A stretch of 64,000 nucleotides of DNA from Acidobacteria bacterium 28-9 (GCA_002050355.1 MWYY01000063.1:90715-154714); one strand, 5' to 3'. Counted from the stretch's first letter, positions 1 to 8,484 are shown. Notes: a model not told the origin generated them from the letters alone. Made by a program: numbers and translations.

Positions 1-614
1 AAAGCGCGACCGATGACAACAACATTTAAAACCAAATAAACCGCGACGATAACGACCGCCACGCCGATAGCTTCCTTAAAGCCTTTGAGAAAAACCGCGC
101 CGAGCAGCGCAATAAAAAATAGAGTTACTAGAATCGGATGTTCGAGAAAATGTAAATGCTCGTGGACGAATGGATTTTCTAAAACGTGCGCGGTAGCGTC
201 GGCGGCTGACAGCGTTATCGTAATAATAAATCCGGTAGTCGCAAAGCCGAGCAAAGCCAGAACGAAAAATTTTCCCTTCCAGCGCGAAAGCAGATTTTCA
301 AGCATCGAAATCGAGCCGTCGCCGTGCGGACTCTCTGCCGCAACACGGTTATACATCGGCAATGCGCCGAACAGCGTTATCAGTACCAAAATTAAGGTCG
401 CAATCGGGGAAAGCGCACCGGCAGCGAGAAAAGCGATTCCCGGCTGATAGCCGAGCGTCGAAAAATAATCAACGCCCGTCAGACACATCACCTTCCACCA
501 ATGATGCGTGTGATGTTGCCCTTCCTTTTCGTGCGGACCTTCCATTTCCTGAACGCCCTGATAAAGCCAATTTTTGAGCCAGCTTCTTGTCGGAGTTTGT
601 TTAACTTGTTCCAT
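1..614 (-). CDS. APC-family amino-acid permease, N-terminal part (cut by window edge)
   Basis: The frame starts at the ATG at 612-614 and stays open to the window edge, giving about 204 residues of the amino end. After a hydrophilic, His-rich head (positions about 25-40) comes [17 protein letters not shown], followed by hydrophobic stretches with [28 protein letters not shown] and a second membrane pair. This looks like the large bacterial APC-superfamily permeases annotated as amino acid transporters. The head is probably cytoplasmic and the substrate cannot be read from the sequence. There is no strong Shine-Dalgarno. A 13-bp hairpin and a three-hairpin array lie in the spacer upstream, so leader-based control is possible. 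Family assignment is from memory of the conserved N-terminus. Confidence 0.8.
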   Translation of the reverse strand, partial: MEQVKQTPTRSWLKNWLYQGVQEMEGPHEKEGQHHTHHWWKVMCLTGVDYFSTLGYQPGIAFLAAGALSPIATLILVLITLFGALPMYNRVAAESPHGDGSISMLENLLSRWKGKFFVLALLGFATTGFIITITLSAADATAHVLENPFVHEHLHFLEHPILVTLFFIALLGAVFLKGFKEAIGVAVVIVAVYLVLNVVVIGRA

Positions 615-623
615 AAAAGGATT

Positions 624-658
624 AAAGACCGTCAGATGGTTAAATATCTGCGGTCTTT
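624..658 (-). promoter_or_regulatory. Hairpin in the 5' leader of the APC permease
   Basis: The arms AAAGACCG-T-CAGAT (624-637) and ATCTG-CGGTCTTT (646-658) pair over 13 bp with one bulged base and an 8-nt loop. The hairpin begins only 10 nt upstream of the permease ATG and would lie at the end of the leader RNA. It could act as an attenuator or mask initiation. No U-run follows in the gene's direction, so it is not a classical terminator. Confidence 0.45.
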
Positions 659-851
659 TAATTCAATGAAGATAATTTTTATTTTTTCCTGCCACAGAAT
701 ATAATGTCGGCTTTCCGTCTAATTTTTACCTCTGACAAAAAATAAATTTTACGCTTATTCAGTTTCAGGTCAAGCCTAAAATGGCTTCTGCATTATAATA
801 ACGCTTTCAAATTATTGAAATTTAAATAAATAGACTGCTTTAAAAATTTAA

Positions 852-935
852 AAGGGCGACGTCTCCCACTCCGTCGCCCTTATGTCACAAGTCCTCACCC
901 CTTGTGACCGAATGTTCACCGGGGAGGTGAACATT
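852..935. promoter_or_regulatory. Three tandem perfect hairpins in the 615-993 spacer; candidate structured RNA or leader
   Basis: There are three adjacent perfect stems: 852-861/872-881 (10 bp), 884-891/901-908 (8 bp) and 911-920/926-935 (10 bp), separated by only 2 nt each. Stem sequences differ. Plus-strand loops are TCTCCCACTC, TCCTCACCC and GGGGA, so the third loop could kiss the C-rich first or second loop. The array lies between the 3' end of the matrixin-like gene and the start of the APC permease, both on the minus strand. It could therefore be a terminator array, a permease leader or a small RNA. I do not recognise it as a named riboswitch. The remainder of 615-993 is AT-rich with no gene. 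Confidence 0.45.
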
Positions 936-993
936 TATAGATTATGCACACCGAAAAAGAAATTGCAAATTAAAATTTAAAGTTTTTTCGCAT

Positions 994-2325
994 TTATTCG
1001 ACGCTGGAAAATATGGAACTGCTCCACGGATTTTCAAAACTTTCAATCGTTAAACTGCCTGTTAAATAAGCGATTTCCTTATTTTTTGTTTGTAGGTAAA
1101 AACTGTATTCGCCGTTGGGAATTACACTGTTCACCTTTATCTCAAAACTGATAACCGAAATCTCCGAGCCGTAATCTAGTTTGTTAATCGTATTTGGTGT
1201 AACCGTAAAATACGGTGAATTAAATCCGGGTGTAACTTTGTCGGCATCCAGATTTTTGCCGCCGACATAAATCATAAAAGATTTCCCACCGTTGAGCGGC
1301 ACGGCAAGTTGAGAAATTTGTCCGTTAAAACCTACGTATTGAATATCGAAAGTTTTCGCAAGACTTTTTAATTTTTTTGTAAAATTCGTAGTTTTACCTC
1401 GGCTGATTTCAATTTCACCAAAAGTTTGCGCTGCAGTCGGATTTTTTCTTTCACTGGAATCCTGCGCATAAACCGAATACTTACCGCTCGATAAACCTTC
1501 GATACGGAAATTCCCAACCGAATTTGTTAAAACGCCGGCAATAACACGCCCGGTTTCTGTTTCTTCAATCCAGACTTGAATGTCTTTCGCCGCCTTTCCG
1601 CTTGCCGTAGATAGTTTCCCGTTGATGGAACCGCAGCAATTGGCATCAGAATTTTTTGCACCGTATAACGCTCGAATGCCGGAAATATCGTCTTCGGCTA
1701 AAGTTCTGGCATTAAAATTGTGCAAGCCGTATATTCCGTTTTTCCCTTGATGTTGAAACATTGTCGCACCCGCAATCGAAGAGTGTTCCAATCCGAGAAG
1801 ATGCCCGATTTCATGTGTTAACGTCGCTTCTAAATCGAATGTTCCGATTGAACCGTCGGTCGAAAACTGCTCATAAGGATTGAGAACAATATCGGCTTCG
1901 GTAATAAATCCGTTGCGGTCAAAAAATGTTCTGGTGCGGGCTGAAACTTCTTCCGTATCGCCGCTAAAAAGCAAAAGGTTTTCGGGAGTTTGTGCAATTG
2001 TCAGCAAACTTGCGCCGTCGCCGGATTTTCCTGAAGCGCTGATGGATTGTTTGTCCGCCGTAGTTATCTCAAACCGGACGTTTGCAGCCTTTTCCCACGT
2101 TTCAAAGCTTCTGCGAACAGCGCCTGCCACATCACTGCCCGTTTTTATATTCGGATTTTGTTTTGTCAGTGAATCGGAAAGAGTTATAGGAATTGTCAAG
2201 GTTTTCCAATGCAGACGAATCGTGCTGCCTTCGTCGGCAAATTGCATAGAATAAGCCATTGTCGCCAATGTCAAAGACATCAGAGATAACAAAAGAAAAA
2301 GAATCTTGACTAATTTAAGTATCAA
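994..2325 (-). CDS. Secreted matrixin-like zinc metalloprotease with carboxypeptidase-regulatory-like domain
   Basis: 443 residues. A hydrophobic signal-like segment (about 3-25) is followed by a metzincin catalytic domain. The zinc site HEIGHLLGLEH (about 167-177) has the HExxHxxGxxH pattern, and GATMFQH after it fits the Met-turn. Around 230-315 lies a carboxypeptidase-regulatory-like (CnaB/transthyretin-type) beta domain, and an Ig-like domain may complete the C-terminus. It is predicted to be exported and to cut proteins outside the cytoplasm. The start is a TTG at 2323-2325, two bases after the stop of the upstream gene, with AGGA (minus strand) about 10 nt upstream, which indicates translational coupling. 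It is the last gene of the minus-strand envelope cluster. Confidence 0.85.
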   Translation of the reverse strand: MILKLVKILFLLLSLMSLTLATMAYSMQFADEGSTIRLHWKTLTIPITLSDSLTKQNPNIKTGSDVAGAVRRSFETWEKAANVRFEITTADKQSISASGKSGDGASLLTIAQTPENLLLFSGDTEEVSARTRTFFDRNGFITEADIVLNPYEQFSTDGSIGTFDLEATLTHEIGHLLGLEHSSIAGATMFQHQGKNGIYGLHNFNARTLAEDDISGIRALYGAKNSDANCCGSINGKLSTASGKAAKDIQVWIEETETGRVIAGVLTNSVGNFRIEGLSSGKYSVYAQDSSERKNPTAAQTFGEIEISRGKTTNFTKKLKSLAKTFDIQYVGFNGQISQLAVPLNGGKSFMIYVGGKNLDADKVTPGFNSPYFTVTPNTINKLDYGSEISVISFEIKVNSVIPNGEYSFYLQTKNKEIAYLTGSLTIESFENPWSSSIFSSVE

Positions 2326-2327
2326 AA

Positions 2328-2555
2328 TTAAATCCTGTCTTCGCCGCCGGTGTTAAAGCCCGCATTTTCCCTGCCAACTTTTTCCAAATCAGCGCGTCCG
2401 ACAATTAGAAGCAATCCAACAAGAACAAGCGTTGCCAAAACATAAAGAAGAGCGATTTGTTCCAAATAAATCAACACGCCGATAATAATGCCAACCGCCA
2501 GACACCAAAAAAGCGCAATTGTCCGGCGGCTAAATCTATTTTGAATCTGTGCCAT
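2328..2555 (-). CDS. Small two-helix membrane protein, hypothetical
   Basis: 75 residues from the ATG at 2553-2555. A longer in-frame reading to 2630 exists but adds a low-quality N-terminus. The protein has a short basic head (NRFSRRT) and two hydrophobic helices at about 12-32 and 36-54, joined by a tight turn and followed by a polar tail. It is probably inner-membrane, with no recognisable catalytic motif. It lies between the SLBB export protein and the matrixin-like protease, and its stop is coupled to the TTG start of the protease. That suggests co-expression with envelope functions. The function is unknown. Confidence 0.6.
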   Translation of the reverse strand: MAQIQNRFSRRTIALFWCLAVGIIIGVLIYLEQIALLYVLATLVLVGLLLIVGRADLEKVGRENAGFNTGGEDRI

Positions 2556-2660
2556 AAAAATTTTTGAATTTCCTAATAAAAAGGTTGGACTTAATCCTTT
2601 ATTAATAACAGATTTTTGAACTTTGAACAAACAAAAATCAAGTCTTACCGAAAAATTCTC

Positions 2661-3716
2661 TTAATCAACTATTCGCAAGGGCAAGTTTCCCGCCGTTCTT
2701 CCGCTTAAATCATTGACGTTTATAATCGGCGGAAATTTTCTCCTTTCACGTCCCGTCTGTGTTACCTCAACAATGTCAAAGGCTTGCAAAATTATATCTT
2801 CGGCTTGGTTTGCCTTTATCTTGTCCAAATCCGCTTCAATAATTTTTATCTCGCCGATTTTGCGGAAGATTGTAATTTTTTTCGCATTCGCACCTTTTGA
2901 TAAACCGCCCGCGCTGTCAATTGCGCGAGATAACGTAATCTGTGTGCGAAGCGGAATTTGTTTCGGCGTTCCGACTCCTCCGATAACGTAAATCGGCTTG
3001 GCTTCCAAAACGGTTATCACATCGCCGCTCAAAATTTGCGGATTTGCTTCTTTTTTCCCCGACAGTAAATCGCTGATTTTGATATTGATATACTGCGTTT
3101 CGTCCCTTCTACTCGCCTGAGTAATTTTTTCGGTTTTTTCTACCGAAGCGGCTGGTGATTCGAGTGGTTTTGACATTTCCTTTTCACAATTTATGTTTGG
3201 CGGACGAAGAATCTGAATTTCGCCGCTTACTTTATCCGTAAATCCACCGGAAACGATTATCAATTCATTCAGCCAAACTGGACGCTTTATTTGGAAGCGT
3301 TGATTCTTTTTGACCGCGCCGTAAAGAACCGAAACCGGACGATTGGAACGGTCAAGAATTCTGACGACAACTTTCGGTTCGCGCAAAATTTTGCCGTACG
3401 AGTTGATAATTGTCAAAGCAACACTCTCTTCGGTTTGGCAAAGGGCATAAATCGGATTTCCCGTAAAGTTTATGCCGCTTAAAAAACCTTCGGGCGTGAG
3501 CGTTCCGCGCCAATCGTATTCGGTGCTGCCGACAACATCGACATCAATCAGATCACCCGAATGAATCAATTCTCTTTCTGATTTCTGGTCTTCGAGTGGA
3601 ACATTTACTGAATTTACTTCAGGCGTCGGCGTTGCGGTTTGAGCCAAAATCGAGAGTTGAATAGAAATGACACAAAGAAAAATAAACGAGAAATAATACT
3701 GCCGGTCATTTTTCAT
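2661..3716 (-). CDS. Polysaccharide biosynthesis/export protein (Wza-like, SLBB domains)
   Basis: 351 residues with a signal peptide (about 1-25, ending at SILAQ). The polysaccharide-export domain starts at about 52 with HSGDLIDVDVVGSTEYDW and includes the TLTPEGFLSGINFTGNP strand set. Two SLBB-like beta-grasp repeats follow, at about 130-170 (PVSVLYGAVKKNQRFQI) and 240-300 (IYVIGGVGTPKQIPL). Proteins of this family form the periplasmic and outer-membrane channel for capsule or exopolysaccharide export. No glycosyltransferases or Wzc/Wzx genes are visible nearby, so the substrate is unknown. The start is ATG at 3714-3716, 17 nt after the zinc-ribbon gene. Confidence 0.8.
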   Translation of the reverse strand: MKNDRQYYFSFIFLCVISIQLSILAQTATPTPEVNSVNVPLEDQKSERELIHSGDLIDVDVVGSTEYDWRGTLTPEGFLSGINFTGNPIYALCQTEESVALTIINSYGKILREPKVVVRILDRSNRPVSVLYGAVKKNQRFQIKRPVWLNELIIVSGGFTDKVSGEIQILRPPNINCEKEMSKPLESPAASVEKTEKITQASRRDETQYINIKISDLLSGKKEANPQILSGDVITVLEAKPIYVIGGVGTPKQIPLRTQITLSRAIDSAGGLSKGANAKKITIFRKIGEIKIIEADLDKIKANQAEDIILQAFDIVEVTQTGRERRKFPPIINVNDLSGRTAGNLPLRIVD

Positions 3717-3733
3717 TAGTGCCTGAATACCAC

Positions 3734-4006
3734 CTAAAGCCTAACTTTTACTCTTTGTTCAGCCCGTTGTTTTCCATTGTTGTCCGGGAAATTATTTTCA
3801 ATTTCCTCAACAGCCTTTGCTTCCGTCTTCCTCTTTCTCGTCGGTTTTGCCGAAACAGTTCCCGGAACGGCAAATCCTTTAAACTCCCAGTTGCAGCCAT
3901 CACACAATAGATTGTAGCGAAAAAGAAATTTCGACCAGAGAGGTGTTGGACGATATCCGCGCCTAATTCGTTTGCTATGACATCGCGGGCAAGTTTGACT
4001 TATCAT
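3734..4006 (-). CDS. Small zinc-ribbon protein, hypothetical
   Basis: 90 residues. Two CxxC knuckles, CPRC (about 6-9) and CDGC (about 35-38), frame an arginine-rich loop (KRIRRGYRP) and form a rubredoxin-like zinc ribbon. The C-terminal half is highly charged and probably disordered. It has no membrane helix. The first knuckle is followed by basic residues, which would fit nucleic-acid binding, but this is inference. The gene lies between a membrane/TPR-like gene (gap 34 nt) and the polysaccharide-export gene (gap 17 nt) in one minus-strand run. Confidence 0.65.
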   Translation of the reverse strand: MISQTCPRCHSKRIRRGYRPTPLWSKFLFRYNLLCDGCNWEFKGFAVPGTVSAKPTRKRKTEAKAVEEIENNFPDNNGKQRAEQRVKVRL

Positions 4007-4040
4007 ATTTTTGTAATAAGGCTTTGTAAATTATTTTATT

Positions 4041-5021
4041 TTACTCGTTTTTATCAATCGTTTTTATTGAAATTTGACGTAATTTTACAATTTCCGCATT
4101 TATTTTTTCGGTAATCAATTGCCGCTGCTCGTTTTGGTTATTTTCGCGCGCCAGGAAAAAAAGTGCGTCCTGATAATGATTTAACGCCCGTTTGTTATTG
4201 CCCTTGAAAACTGCTCGTTCGGCTTGTTCTATCAAGTGCGAAACTTTTATCGAAGTGAGAAATTCTTTTAAGGCTTGCTCGGATTCGATAAGCCGCCGGT
4301 CGTTCGGATAGAATTCCGAAGCCGAATTCAAAATTGTTAAAGCTCTCTGCGCAACTTCCAGCTTATCTGATATTTTAACACGAATTTTAGATTCCTGAGT
4401 TAAATACCTCGATTCATTTTGCGCCCAGGACATTAAATGAAAATAGTGCAGTTTTTGAACGATTTCTTTTCCCCGTCGCAAGGCGGCAAGACGCGGCGAA
4501 CCGACACCGACCGTTTCCATCTGTTGCTTGTTCAGCGAAAGATAATCGTTGCACATCTCGAACACTTCGAGATGACCTTCGGAAACCTTCCCCAAAACTC
4601 GTGCCGCATCCGATTTTTGCTGAATTTCCTTGACAATAAAAGCATGTTTCTCCAGAGACAGCTTGTTGTAAACTGCATTTACGTCGGTTTGCAAAGAAAT
4701 GCTCTTTAAGTTTTCGTCAAGTCTTCTTTGCGTCAGTAAATACCGTTTTTGCGCTCGTCTGAGAACGATTTCACGCAAAACGACCGCAGATGCCAAAACG
4801 CCGCTCGCCGCAATTCCAGACGCAATCCAGGGCGTGTCCTCTTCGGCGTCAAACAGAATTCCCCAGATGATAAAGAACAGAGCGATAGCCGCCGCCGCCG
4901 TTAAAATATAATAATTCGTTGCGGGAAGCCAAAACGGACGCCGATGTTTATAAGGAGCGTATCCGATTTTTCCTTTTGAATATGTGTCCGTTTGATAATT
5001 GCGGGTTGGTCTTCTAGTCAA
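4041..5021 (-). CDS. Membrane protein with helical, TPR-like C-terminal domain, hypothetical
   Basis: 326 residues. A basic Tyr/Arg-rich N-terminus is followed by two membrane helices (about 35-57 and 64-84), the second ending in RRAQKR (cytoplasmic side). The rest is almost entirely alpha-helical. Residues about 260-300 (AERAVFKGNNKRALNHYQDALFF, given here as described by the AERA...ALNHYQDAL pattern) look like a degenerate TPR. No catalytic residues were recognised. It is the first gene of the minus-strand envelope cluster, and its promoter should lie at 5022-5160, shared with the divergent small basic protein. The role could be scaffold or sensor; not assigned. Confidence 0.65.
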   Translation of the reverse strand: MTRRPTRNYQTDTYSKGKIGYAPYKHRRPFWLPATNYYILTAAAAIALFFIIWGILFDAEEDTPWIASGIAASGVLASAVVLREIVLRRAQKRYLLTQRRLDENLKSISLQTDVNAVYNKLSLEKHAFIVKEIQQKSDAARVLGKVSEGHLEVFEMCNDYLSLNKQQMETVGVGSPRLAALRRGKEIVQKLHYFHLMSWAQNESRYLTQESKIRVKISDKLEVAQRALTILNSASEFYPNDRRLIESEQALKEFLTSIKVSHLIEQAERAVFKGNNKRALNHYQDALFFLARENNQNEQRQLITEKINAEIVKLRQISIKTIDKNE

Positions 5022-5164
5022 TTGCTGCTCCCAAAATTTATTTGTTCGATTTGTACGAGCTAAAAGCCGAAGATTATCTATAGTGAATTTTTCTTTCTAT
5101 GTTGTCAATAGAAAAGCGTTTTTGCCGGTTGACTCGCGCGTGTTCTGTTATAATCCTTTGCGGA

Positions 5165-5329
5165 ATGAGCGGAAATAAAAAGAAAAAACCGGAGCGTCCG
5201 ATTTTCGATGCGATTCGCAAACCCGTTGCGCCTCCGAGCCGGAAAATCGGGAAAGTCAAACCGGAAGAAAAAATTCACCCTTCGTTAAGAAAGATTAAAC
5301 ATAAGAAAAAGCAAGATTCTGAGAGCTGA
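5165..5329 (+). CDS. Small basic protein, hypothetical
   Basis: 54 residues from the ATG at 5165. The longer reading from 5099 adds a Cys-rich head that runs into the divergent promoter region and is rejected. The protein is Lys/Arg/Pro-rich throughout (GNKKKKPERP, KPVAPPSRKIG, KIKHKKK), with no hydrophobic core. It would be disordered unless bound to RNA, DNA or ribosomes. The GGAATG context gives a weak Shine-Dalgarno. I believe similar short proteins occur in related acidobacteria, but this is memory, not a search. The function is unknown. Confidence 0.5.
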   Translation: MSGNKKKKPERPIFDAIRKPVAPPSRKIGKVKPEEKIHPSLRKIKHKKKQDSES

Positions 5330-5404
5330 CAAGAAATTCGATAATAAAATTAATAGAATGGGAATCAGTTGCTTCGACCGCGCAAGTTTTTACGGATTAT
5401 TCGG

Positions 5405-6184
5405 CTAAATCCATTTATATACCTTTCCGACTCGGAGGATTTGTAAATTCTCAATTTCCAATTCTTCAATTTGCCCGACAACTTCACGAAAATACATCGG
5501 CTTGATATTGACGACGTAAATCGGACATCTTTCGCCTGTATATTTTTCAATTTCACGACTCAGAATTTTCGGCGTCAGATGATGCGAGTTGTGCGCAAGT
5601 TCTCTAAGTTCGTTTGGAAACGCGCATTCGATAAAAATAGCGTTTAAGTTTTTTTCCGTATTTATTACGCGCCAAAATTCGTCGGTTTCCGCTGTATCGC
5701 CAGTTACGGCAATTTTTGTTTTTCCGTCGGAAATAATGCACCCGACGGAAGGAACCTGGTGATTTACTTCAATTGGTTTGAAGGTTAGATTTTTTATGAC
5801 AATTTCATTTCCGACCTCGAAAGCGCAATATTCCAAAACCGCGCCTTTTTTATTTTTAAGTTCGGAAAAATCCGGGTAAATCGACCAGTTGAAAATGTCG
5901 CGCTTCAGAATTTTTATAACATCGGCTGTCGCGTGAACCCGAATAGGTTCGTCTAAAGTTTCAAATAAATCGTCAATAAAAAGCGGCAAACCGGCTATAT
6001 GGTCAAGATGCGCGTGCGTTAAAACGACATCGCGTATTTGTTTTTTCTGCCAGGGATTTGTTGCCATTGCGAGACTTCCGGCGTCAACCGCAACCGAGTC
6101 GTCGATTACAAAACAAGATAAATGCTGGCGTTCGGAGGCAAAACCGTTTTCGTCGAAGGAGCTTGGCAGCAGTTGCAGTTTCAC
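5405..6184 (-). CDS. MBL-fold metallo-hydrolase, class II cyclic-nucleotide phosphodiesterase-like
   Basis: 259 residues. The metallo-beta-lactamase motif THAHLDHIAGLP (about 55-66) supplies HxHxDH. Further likely metal ligands are the His in NHQVPSVG (about 141), the Asp in AVTGDTAETDEFW (about 161) and the His pair in HNSHHLTPK (about 200). An Asp before the HxHxDH motif (VDAGSLAMA) is also family-typical. The layout fits class II 3',5'-cyclic-nucleotide phosphodiesterases of the beta-lactamase fold. It has no signal peptide and is probably cytoplasmic. It stands between a divergent small gene and an SDR in the same direction, with a 53-nt gap. Confidence 0.8.
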   Translation of the reverse strand: MKLQLLPSSFDENGFASERQHLSCFVIDDSVAVDAGSLAMATNPWQKKQIRDVVLTHAHLDHIAGLPLFIDDLFETLDEPIRVHATADVIKILKRDIFNWSIYPDFSELKNKKGAVLEYCAFEVGNEIVIKNLTFKPIEVNHQVPSVGCIISDGKTKIAVTGDTAETDEFWRVINTEKNLNAIFIECAFPNELRELAHNSHHLTPKILSREIEKYTGERCPIYVVNIKPMYFREVVGQIEELEIENLQILRVGKVYKWI

Positions 6185-6237
6185 TTATAAATTAAAGTTC
6201 AATTCTTATCTAAAATTTAAAACCCGGAATTTGAAAT

Positions 6238-6999
6238 TCATCTGGCGCAGGTTTGAGCGCGTCCGCCGTCAATCTCGTAAGTTGCGCCGGTTATCCAAGA
6301 CGCTTTTTCCGAAGCCAAAAAGTAAATCAATTCGGCGACTTCGCTTGTCTGACCGACTCGTCCAAGCGGATGTGTTGTTTTTGAATGTTCCAGAAATGCT
6401 TGATATTTTTCTTCTTCCATTCCGCCTCGTCGATGAATATTTGTTACGACAACGCCCGGATTTACCGCATTAACGCGAATGCCTTGCGGCGCAAGTTCGA
6501 GCGCCGAGCATCTAGTCAACTGGTCAGTCGCCGCTTTTGAAACGCAATATGCCAGAACATTAGGAAACGCGCGAAGTCCGGTAACGCTCGAAACATTAAC
6601 GATATTTCCTTTTGTTTTCTCAAGCAGCGGAACGCTCCTCTGCATCATATAAAACACCGCGCGCAAATTTATATTCATCATTTTGTCCCAATCGTTGAGC
6701 GATGTCTGTTCGATTGAGCCGTTTTTGATAATTCCCGCCGCATTTAACAAAACATCCGCTTGACCGAAATTTTCGTTCATAAAGTCAAAAAATTTTTCGA
6801 CCTGCACAGTTTCGCCAATATCGGCAAGATATGTTTCGATTTTTCCGCCCTTCTCCTGCGCCTCCGCGCGTACAGCGTTTAATTCCTTTTCATTTCTGCC
6901 AAGTGCAACGACAGTCGCACCGTTTTGTGCAAAAAGCAAACTCGCCGCACGTCCGATTCCACTGCTTGCACCTGTAACAATTGCTACTTTTTCTTTCAT
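6238..6999 (-). CDS. Short-chain dehydrogenase/reductase (SDR)
   Basis: 253 residues from the ATG at 6997-6999; an upstream TTG at 7023 is less likely. Classical SDR landmarks are TGASSGIG (about 11-18, NAD(P)-binding loop), NAAG (about 87), the catalytic Ser in NVSSVTGLRAF (about 135) and the YCVSK Tyr/Lys pair (about 150-154). The C-terminus ends with ITGATYEIDGG, typical of FabG-like members. The cofactor choice (RNE after the second strand suggests NADPH) and the substrate are inferred only weakly. Cytoplasmic oxidoreductase; a cyclic alcohol or sugar substrate is possible. Confidence 0.85.
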   Translation of the reverse strand: MKEKVAIVTGASSGIGRAASLLFAQNGATVVALGRNEKELNAVRAEAQEKGGKIETYLADIGETVQVEKFFDFMNENFGQADVLLNAAGIIKNGSIEQTSLNDWDKMMNINLRAVFYMMQRSVPLLEKTKGNIVNVSSVTGLRAFPNVLAYCVSKAATDQLTRCSALELAPQGIRVNAVNPGVVVTNIHRRGGMEEEKYQAFLEHSKTTHPLGRVGQTSEVAELIYFLASEKASWITGATYEIDGGRAQTCAR

Positions 7000-7045
7000 A
7001 CGGGTTAAAGCTAAATTTATCAAAAATTGTTTTTTATGGAAAATC

Positions 7046-7081
7046 GTTGCTTGTATTTTATGATTTTAAAATACAAGCAAC
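7046..7081. repeat. 15-bp perfect inverted repeat upstream of the SDR gene
   Basis: The arms 7046-7060 and 7067-7081 (GTTGCTTGTATTTTA and its complement) enclose a 6-nt loop. It lies 47 nt upstream of the SDR start and just past the terminator of the next gene. There is no U-run on either side. It could be an operator, an mRNA leader hairpin or a repeat element. Confidence 0.5.
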
Positions 7082-7111
7082 AATTTCACACAGTTAATAA
7101 AATTAATTTAC

Positions 7112-7140
7112 AAAAAAAGGATAGCTTGAAAAAGCTATCC
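7112..7140 (-). terminator. Rho-independent terminator of the 72-residue gene
   Basis: Read on the minus strand, GGATAGCTT/AAGCTATCC (7119-7127 and 7132-7140) forms a 9-bp stem with a 4-nt loop, followed by seven U (7112-7118). It lies 43 nt after the stop of the gene at 7184. Confidence 0.85.
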
Positions 7141-7183
7141 TAAAATTCGGAGTTATTATCAAGAAGAAGAATTTATGAAAAAT

Positions 7184-7402
7184 TTACACGCCGTCGGTTT
7201 GTCGATTACTCTGAAACAATATTTCCAGAGCCTGCCGGGTCTCTTCCCGACGACGTTGCTGAAAGTCGCTTACCCAATTTGTAACTGTTGAAACCATTTC
7301 GCGCGCTGCCGCTTGAGTTGTCTTTTCTTCAATCAAAATAGGCGCTTGAACATCTTTGTTGGCGTCTTTTTTAATAACTTTTATTTTTGGTCTCGCTGAC
7401 AT
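7184..7402 (-). CDS. Small conserved-looking protein, hypothetical
   Basis: 72 residues. Basic start (SARPKIKVIKK), then a predicted amphipathic helix (about 30-66) with the pattern VTNWVSDFQQRRREETRQAL. No Cys, no membrane segment. An AAGG Shine-Dalgarno lies about 7 nt before the ATG at 7400-7402, and a strong terminator follows, so this is a real single-gene transcript. The function is unknown; the helix may mediate protein or RNA contacts. Confidence 0.65.
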   Translation of the reverse strand: MSARPKIKVIKKDANKDVQAPILIEEKTTQAAAREMVSTVTNWVSDFQQRRREETRQALEILFQSNRQTDGV

Positions 7403-7466
7403 TGTTGCCTTTTCCCCTTGTATTAATCTGATACCTTTTGGTTTGATTAGTGTAATCGTTTTGCCT

Positions 7467-7613
7467 TTAAAGCAACTTTGATTCCACCAAAACTGCTCTC
7501 GAGTTTTTTTCCGCGCTATCTTTTTCTATTACTTTGCAATCTGCAAATTCTAAATAAAAAGTTTTGCGCTTTGCCAAGTTTCTTAAACGATTATCCTTTT
7601 TAGTTTGTTCCAT
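7467..7613 (-). CDS. Possible very small protein, hypothetical
   Basis: A 48-codon frame from ATG at 7611-7613 to TAA at 7467-7469. The product is hydrophilic and charged (QTKKDNRLRN, RKTFYLEFADCKVIEKD). It lies in the 314-nt gap between the divergent genes at 7402 and 7717, which otherwise shows nothing I recognise. No Shine-Dalgarno is visible, so it may be a chance frame. Confidence 0.25.
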   Translation of the reverse strand: MEQTKKDNRLRNLAKRKTFYLEFADCKVIEKDSAEKNSRAVLVESKLL

Positions 7614-7716
7614 TAATTTTTATTTTGCGCATAAATTTTCAGCTCAATAATTAATTTTCTATTTTTTTCAAACTCGCCTTTTAAGCTGGCATATCCGTTG
7701 CCCGAATAAATCATTG

Positions 7717-8484
7717 ATGAAGATTACCGATTTGCTGATAATTTATTTTTCCGCCGGAGCGCCAGTCGCCGTTTATTTTTATTTTCAAAACCGCGACCGA
7801 TTGAATTTGAAAAAGCTGCGTCTAAAAACGCTTTTAACATTTTTCTTTTGGCTGCCGTCCACATTCGAACTTCTTTTAAGAAACAAATTCTTTCAAAACG
7901 TTTTTTTTTTGAAACGCAATAAAAACCCTTTCTTTTCAAACAAGCAAGAAAAAAAATTGTATGAATTTCAGAAACAACTGGAGAATACCCTGCAAGAAAA
8001 TAACCCAGGTATTTCAATTTTTGAATTACGCGAGACGCTCGATAGATACGTCGGTTTAACGCTTGCCGCCCGAACGGAAACTTCAGTTGAAACAAGCAAG
8101 GAGTTATTTCGCGCGGCTGAAAATAAAAACGTTGAACTCGCCGCAAAATGTCTTTACCGACGCAACCGCCAACGCCTTTTTTTTCATCAAACTTCGGCGC
8201 GACAGGATTTTTTGCACGTTATCAAAACTTTGTTTCTCAATACTTACGACAAAAAGAATTTTGTCGTTTTAACTTGTGAATTTGTCAAAGCCCTGCAGGA
8301 TTTTGAAGCGCGGAGATCACTTGAAAAACTATTTGCCGAAAAATCGTCAAACGATAAACGTCTTTCGTTCAAGATTTCGGAGAAAGATTTATGGAAACAC
8401 GAAACACGCAAACCGCTTTCCGCCAAGTCAATTTCGACGCTTACGCAAACGATTTCTGCGACGAATCTACCGAAAAAAGATTAA
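7717..8484 (+). CDS. Hypothetical protein with N-terminal membrane anchor
   Basis: 255 residues from the ATG at 7717; a TTG three bases upstream is an alternative. A hydrophobic segment (about 4-22, LLIIYFSAGAPVAVYFYF) and a second one (about 35-50, LLTFFFWLPSTFELL) are followed by a charged, helical cytoplasmic region rich in Lys, Glu and Phe. No catalytic motif is seen. Its last 94 nt overlap the next gene in another frame. The unusually long overlap suggests translational coupling with the membrane protein that follows. The two products may form a complex; this is inference. Confidence 0.55.
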   Translation: MKITDLLIIYFSAGAPVAVYFYFQNRDRLNLKKLRLKTLLTFFFWLPSTFELLLRNKFFQNVFFLKRNKNPFFSNKQEKKLYEFQKQLENTLQENNPGISIFELRETLDRYVGLTLAARTETSVETSKELFRAAENKNVELAAKCLYRRNRQRLFFHQTSARQDFLHVIKTLFLNTYDKKNFVVLTCEFVKALQDFEARRSLEKLFAEKSSNDKRLSFKISEKDLWKHETRKPLSAKSISTLTQTISATNLPKKD

